The notes beneath the pieces are model-generated. The model was not told where the DNA came from, searched no databases, and saw only the letters and a list, made by a program, of their open reading frames with translations. DNA of 64,000 bases, taken from positions 2,790,001 to 2,854,000 of the forward strand of contig NZ_CP014504.1 of assembly GCF_001590605.1 (NCBI RefSeq), given 5' to 3'. Source of the stretch: Pedobacter cryoconitis (GTDB taxonomy: Bacteria > Bacteroidota > Bacteroidia > Sphingobacteriales > Sphingobacteriaceae). Positions 62,711 to 64,000 of the stretch are shown piece by piece (the stretch's first letter is position 1; the number at the start of each line of letters is the position of its first letter). The translations under genes were made by a program, and so were the position numbers.

Positions 62711-62743
62711 AAAAAAGGCATCCGTAATCACGAATGCCTTTTT
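62711..62743 (-). terminator. terminator of dnaA
   Basis: AAAAAGGCATCCG / CGAATGCCTTTTT with a one-base mismatch and loop TAATCA, followed on the minus strand by T6. Confidence 0.85.
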
Positions 62744-62782
62744 CTATTTTAACAGGAAAACCGCCTTTTAAGCCGGATAAAC

Positions 62783-64000
62783 CTAGCTCATTTTTAATTT
62801 TTTCTGGATATCATTCACATAACCTTTGAATTTCTTATCAGTATCAATCAGATCTTCAACTGTTTGACATGCATAGATCACCGTAGAGTGATCTCTTCCG
62901 CCATAAAAGGCACCGATACTTTTCAAAGAAGACTTAGTCAGGCTTTTCGATAAATACATTGAAATCTGGCGTGCCTGTACAATTTCCCGTTTACGGGTTG
63001 GTGACTTCACCATCTCCACAGGCACTTCGAAATACTCACAAACCAGTTTCTGGATATAATCCATTGAAATCTCTTTCGTGGTATTTTTGATAAAGTTTTT
63101 CAGCATTGATTTAGCTAAACCAAGATCAATGTCTTTTTTATTCAATGTAGACTGTGCTAACAAGGAAACCATTGCTCCTTCCAGCTCACGTACATTGTTA
63201 TCAATGTTATTCGCTACATATTCAACTACATCCGAAGGAAGTTCAATCCCGTCAGCATACATTTTTTTCCTTAAGATCGCGATCCTGGTTTCCAGATCAG
63301 GAATCTGCAAATCAGCAGAAAGTCCCCATTTGAAACGGCTCAACAAGCGTTCTTCAACACCTGAAAGGTCTTTTGGAGCTTTATCTGAAGTAATAATAAT
63401 TTGTTTGCCCGACTGATGTAAGTGATTGAAAATATGGAAGAAAATATCCTGAGTTTTCTCTTTTCCGGCAAAGTTGTGGACATCATCCATGATAATTACA
63501 TCCATTGCCTGGTAAAAGTTCACGAAATCATTAATTGTATTGTTCTTCAGAGACTCTACAAACTGCTGGCAGAATTTCTCACAAGACACATATATAACCA
63601 GTTTATCTGGCAGAGTACGTCTGATTTCATTACCAATAGCCTGTACAAGATGGGTTTTACCCAGTCCTACAGCACCATAGATCATTAATGGGTTAAATGA
63701 TGTTGCACCTGGTTTTGCTGCTACAGCAAATCCTGCAGAACGCGCCAGGCGGTTACAATCACCTTCTACATAACTTTCAAAAGTATATTGAGAATTTAAT
63801 TGAGGATCAACGTTAAGTTTTTTCAATCCTGGTATAATAAAAGGGTTTTTAATGTCCTTATTAATAGATACCGGAACTGGCATTGATTGTGTTTTAGAAG
63901 CAGCCCCATTTCCATTTGATGGCATACTGGTTGTATAGGGTGAACCGCTGTTTGACGACTTATCAACCACAATATTATATTCTAAACGTCCTTCTTCTCC
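62783..64000 (-). CDS. dnaA: chromosomal replication initiator DnaA, 5' part outside window
   Basis: At least 405 codons visible; the frame continues through the right edge (GEEGRLEYNIVVDKSSNSG), so the apparent start at 63970 (a GTG, Val) is internal. The linker is Ser/Gly/Asn-rich; domain III has the AAA+ motif YGAVGLGKTHLVQAIGNE and Walker B VIIMDDVHNFAGKEKT, sensor SRFKWGLSADLQIPD; domain IV ends GAFYGGRDHSTVIYACQT and ELDTDKKFKGY-like tail. It unwinds the origin. The oriC region would be expected near its start, beyond this window. Confidence 0.97.
   Translation of the reverse strand, partial: GEEGRLEYNIVVDKSSNSGSPYTTSMPSNGNGAASKTQSMPVPVSINKDIKNPFIIPGLKKLNVDPQLNSQYTFESYVEGDCNRLARSAGFAVAAKPGATSFNPLMIYGAVGLGKTHLVQAIGNEIRRTLPDKLVIYVSCEKFCQQFVESLKNNTINDFVNFYQAMDVIIMDDVHNFAGKEKTQDIFFHIFNHLHQSGKQIIITSDKAPKDLSGVEERLLSRFKWGLSADLQIPDLETRIAILRKKMYADGIELPSDVVEYVANNIDNNVRELEGAMVSLLAQSTLNKKDIDLGLAKSMLKNFIKNTTKEISMDYIQKLVCEYFEVPVEMVKSPTRKREIVQARQISMYLSKSLTKSSLKSIGAFYGGRDHSTVIYACQTVEDLIDTDKKFKGYVNDIQKKLKMS

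Overview
The window looks like a chromosomal segment of a Sphingobacteriaceae bacterium (Bacteroidota), most like Pedobacter. Reasons: moderate-to-low GC, TAnnTTTG-type -7 promoter elements, almost no Shine-Dalgarno sequences, lipoproteins of the FTAC-KKD type, an HmuY/TonB heme system, SusR-like LytTR and DUF families typical of Bacteroidota, and a dnaA gene with a housekeeping neighbourhood. The genus is an inference from family content; I could not run a search.

Layout. 1-1.0 kb: end of an S24-type repressor and a small Spy/DUF4890-like secreted protein. 1.1-4.3 kb: the classical thrS-infC-rpmI-rplT translation operon (minus strand). 4.4-6.9 kb: LysR regulator, a large non-coding palindrome, GNAT acetyltransferase, rpiA. 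7.0-14.0 kb: complete heme acquisition locus hmuR-hmuY-hmuT-hmuU-hmuV-hmuS with a LytTR response regulator next to it. 15.1-22.1 kb: an HlyD-like membrane adaptor and a minus-strand signalling cluster (CheB/CheR/PAS fusion, PAS histidine kinase, free-standing CheB, NarL-type regulator) with no chemoreceptor or CheA. 22.3-31 kb: an internally deleted glycosyltransferase, YceI, M13 peptidase, a TviB/TviC-like UDP-sugar pair, an unknown protein, a strongly folded non-coding block followed by a small HTH protein with an inverted-repeat operator, DUF892 and a small conserved protein. 31-41.5 kb: SRAP, HAD phosphatase, hydrolase, divergent DapB-like protein, SPFH/ribbon-helix-helix pair, DinB, several small unknowns, and a secreted protein followed by an OmpR/histidine-kinase pair. 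41.5-44.5 kb: an AT-rich accessory patch with 10-bp tandem repeats, a long palindrome, an IS256 transposase remnant, a metzincin-protease/membrane-protein pair and a frameshifted gene relic. 44.5-64 kb: metabolic and maintenance genes (PfkB kinase, desaturase, malic enzyme-PTA, cysM-cysE, MscS, SF1 helicase, GH29 fucosidase, ECF sigma factor, SelO, D-lactate dehydrogenase), ending in a 5'-truncated dnaA.

How genes work together. HmuR would bring heme across the outer membrane with help from the lipoprotein HmuY; HmuT-U-V would import it and HmuS would handle it in the cytoplasm. The CheB/CheR, kinase and NarL genes appear to form one membrane-independent signalling relay. The TviB/TviC pair would convert UDP-GlcNAc to a uronic acid form used in surface polysaccharide. 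The most unusual parts are non-coding: several large imperfect palindromes (about 5.5, 29.4, 39.4, 41.9 and 53.5 kb), plus the metzincin pair bordered by an IS256 relic.
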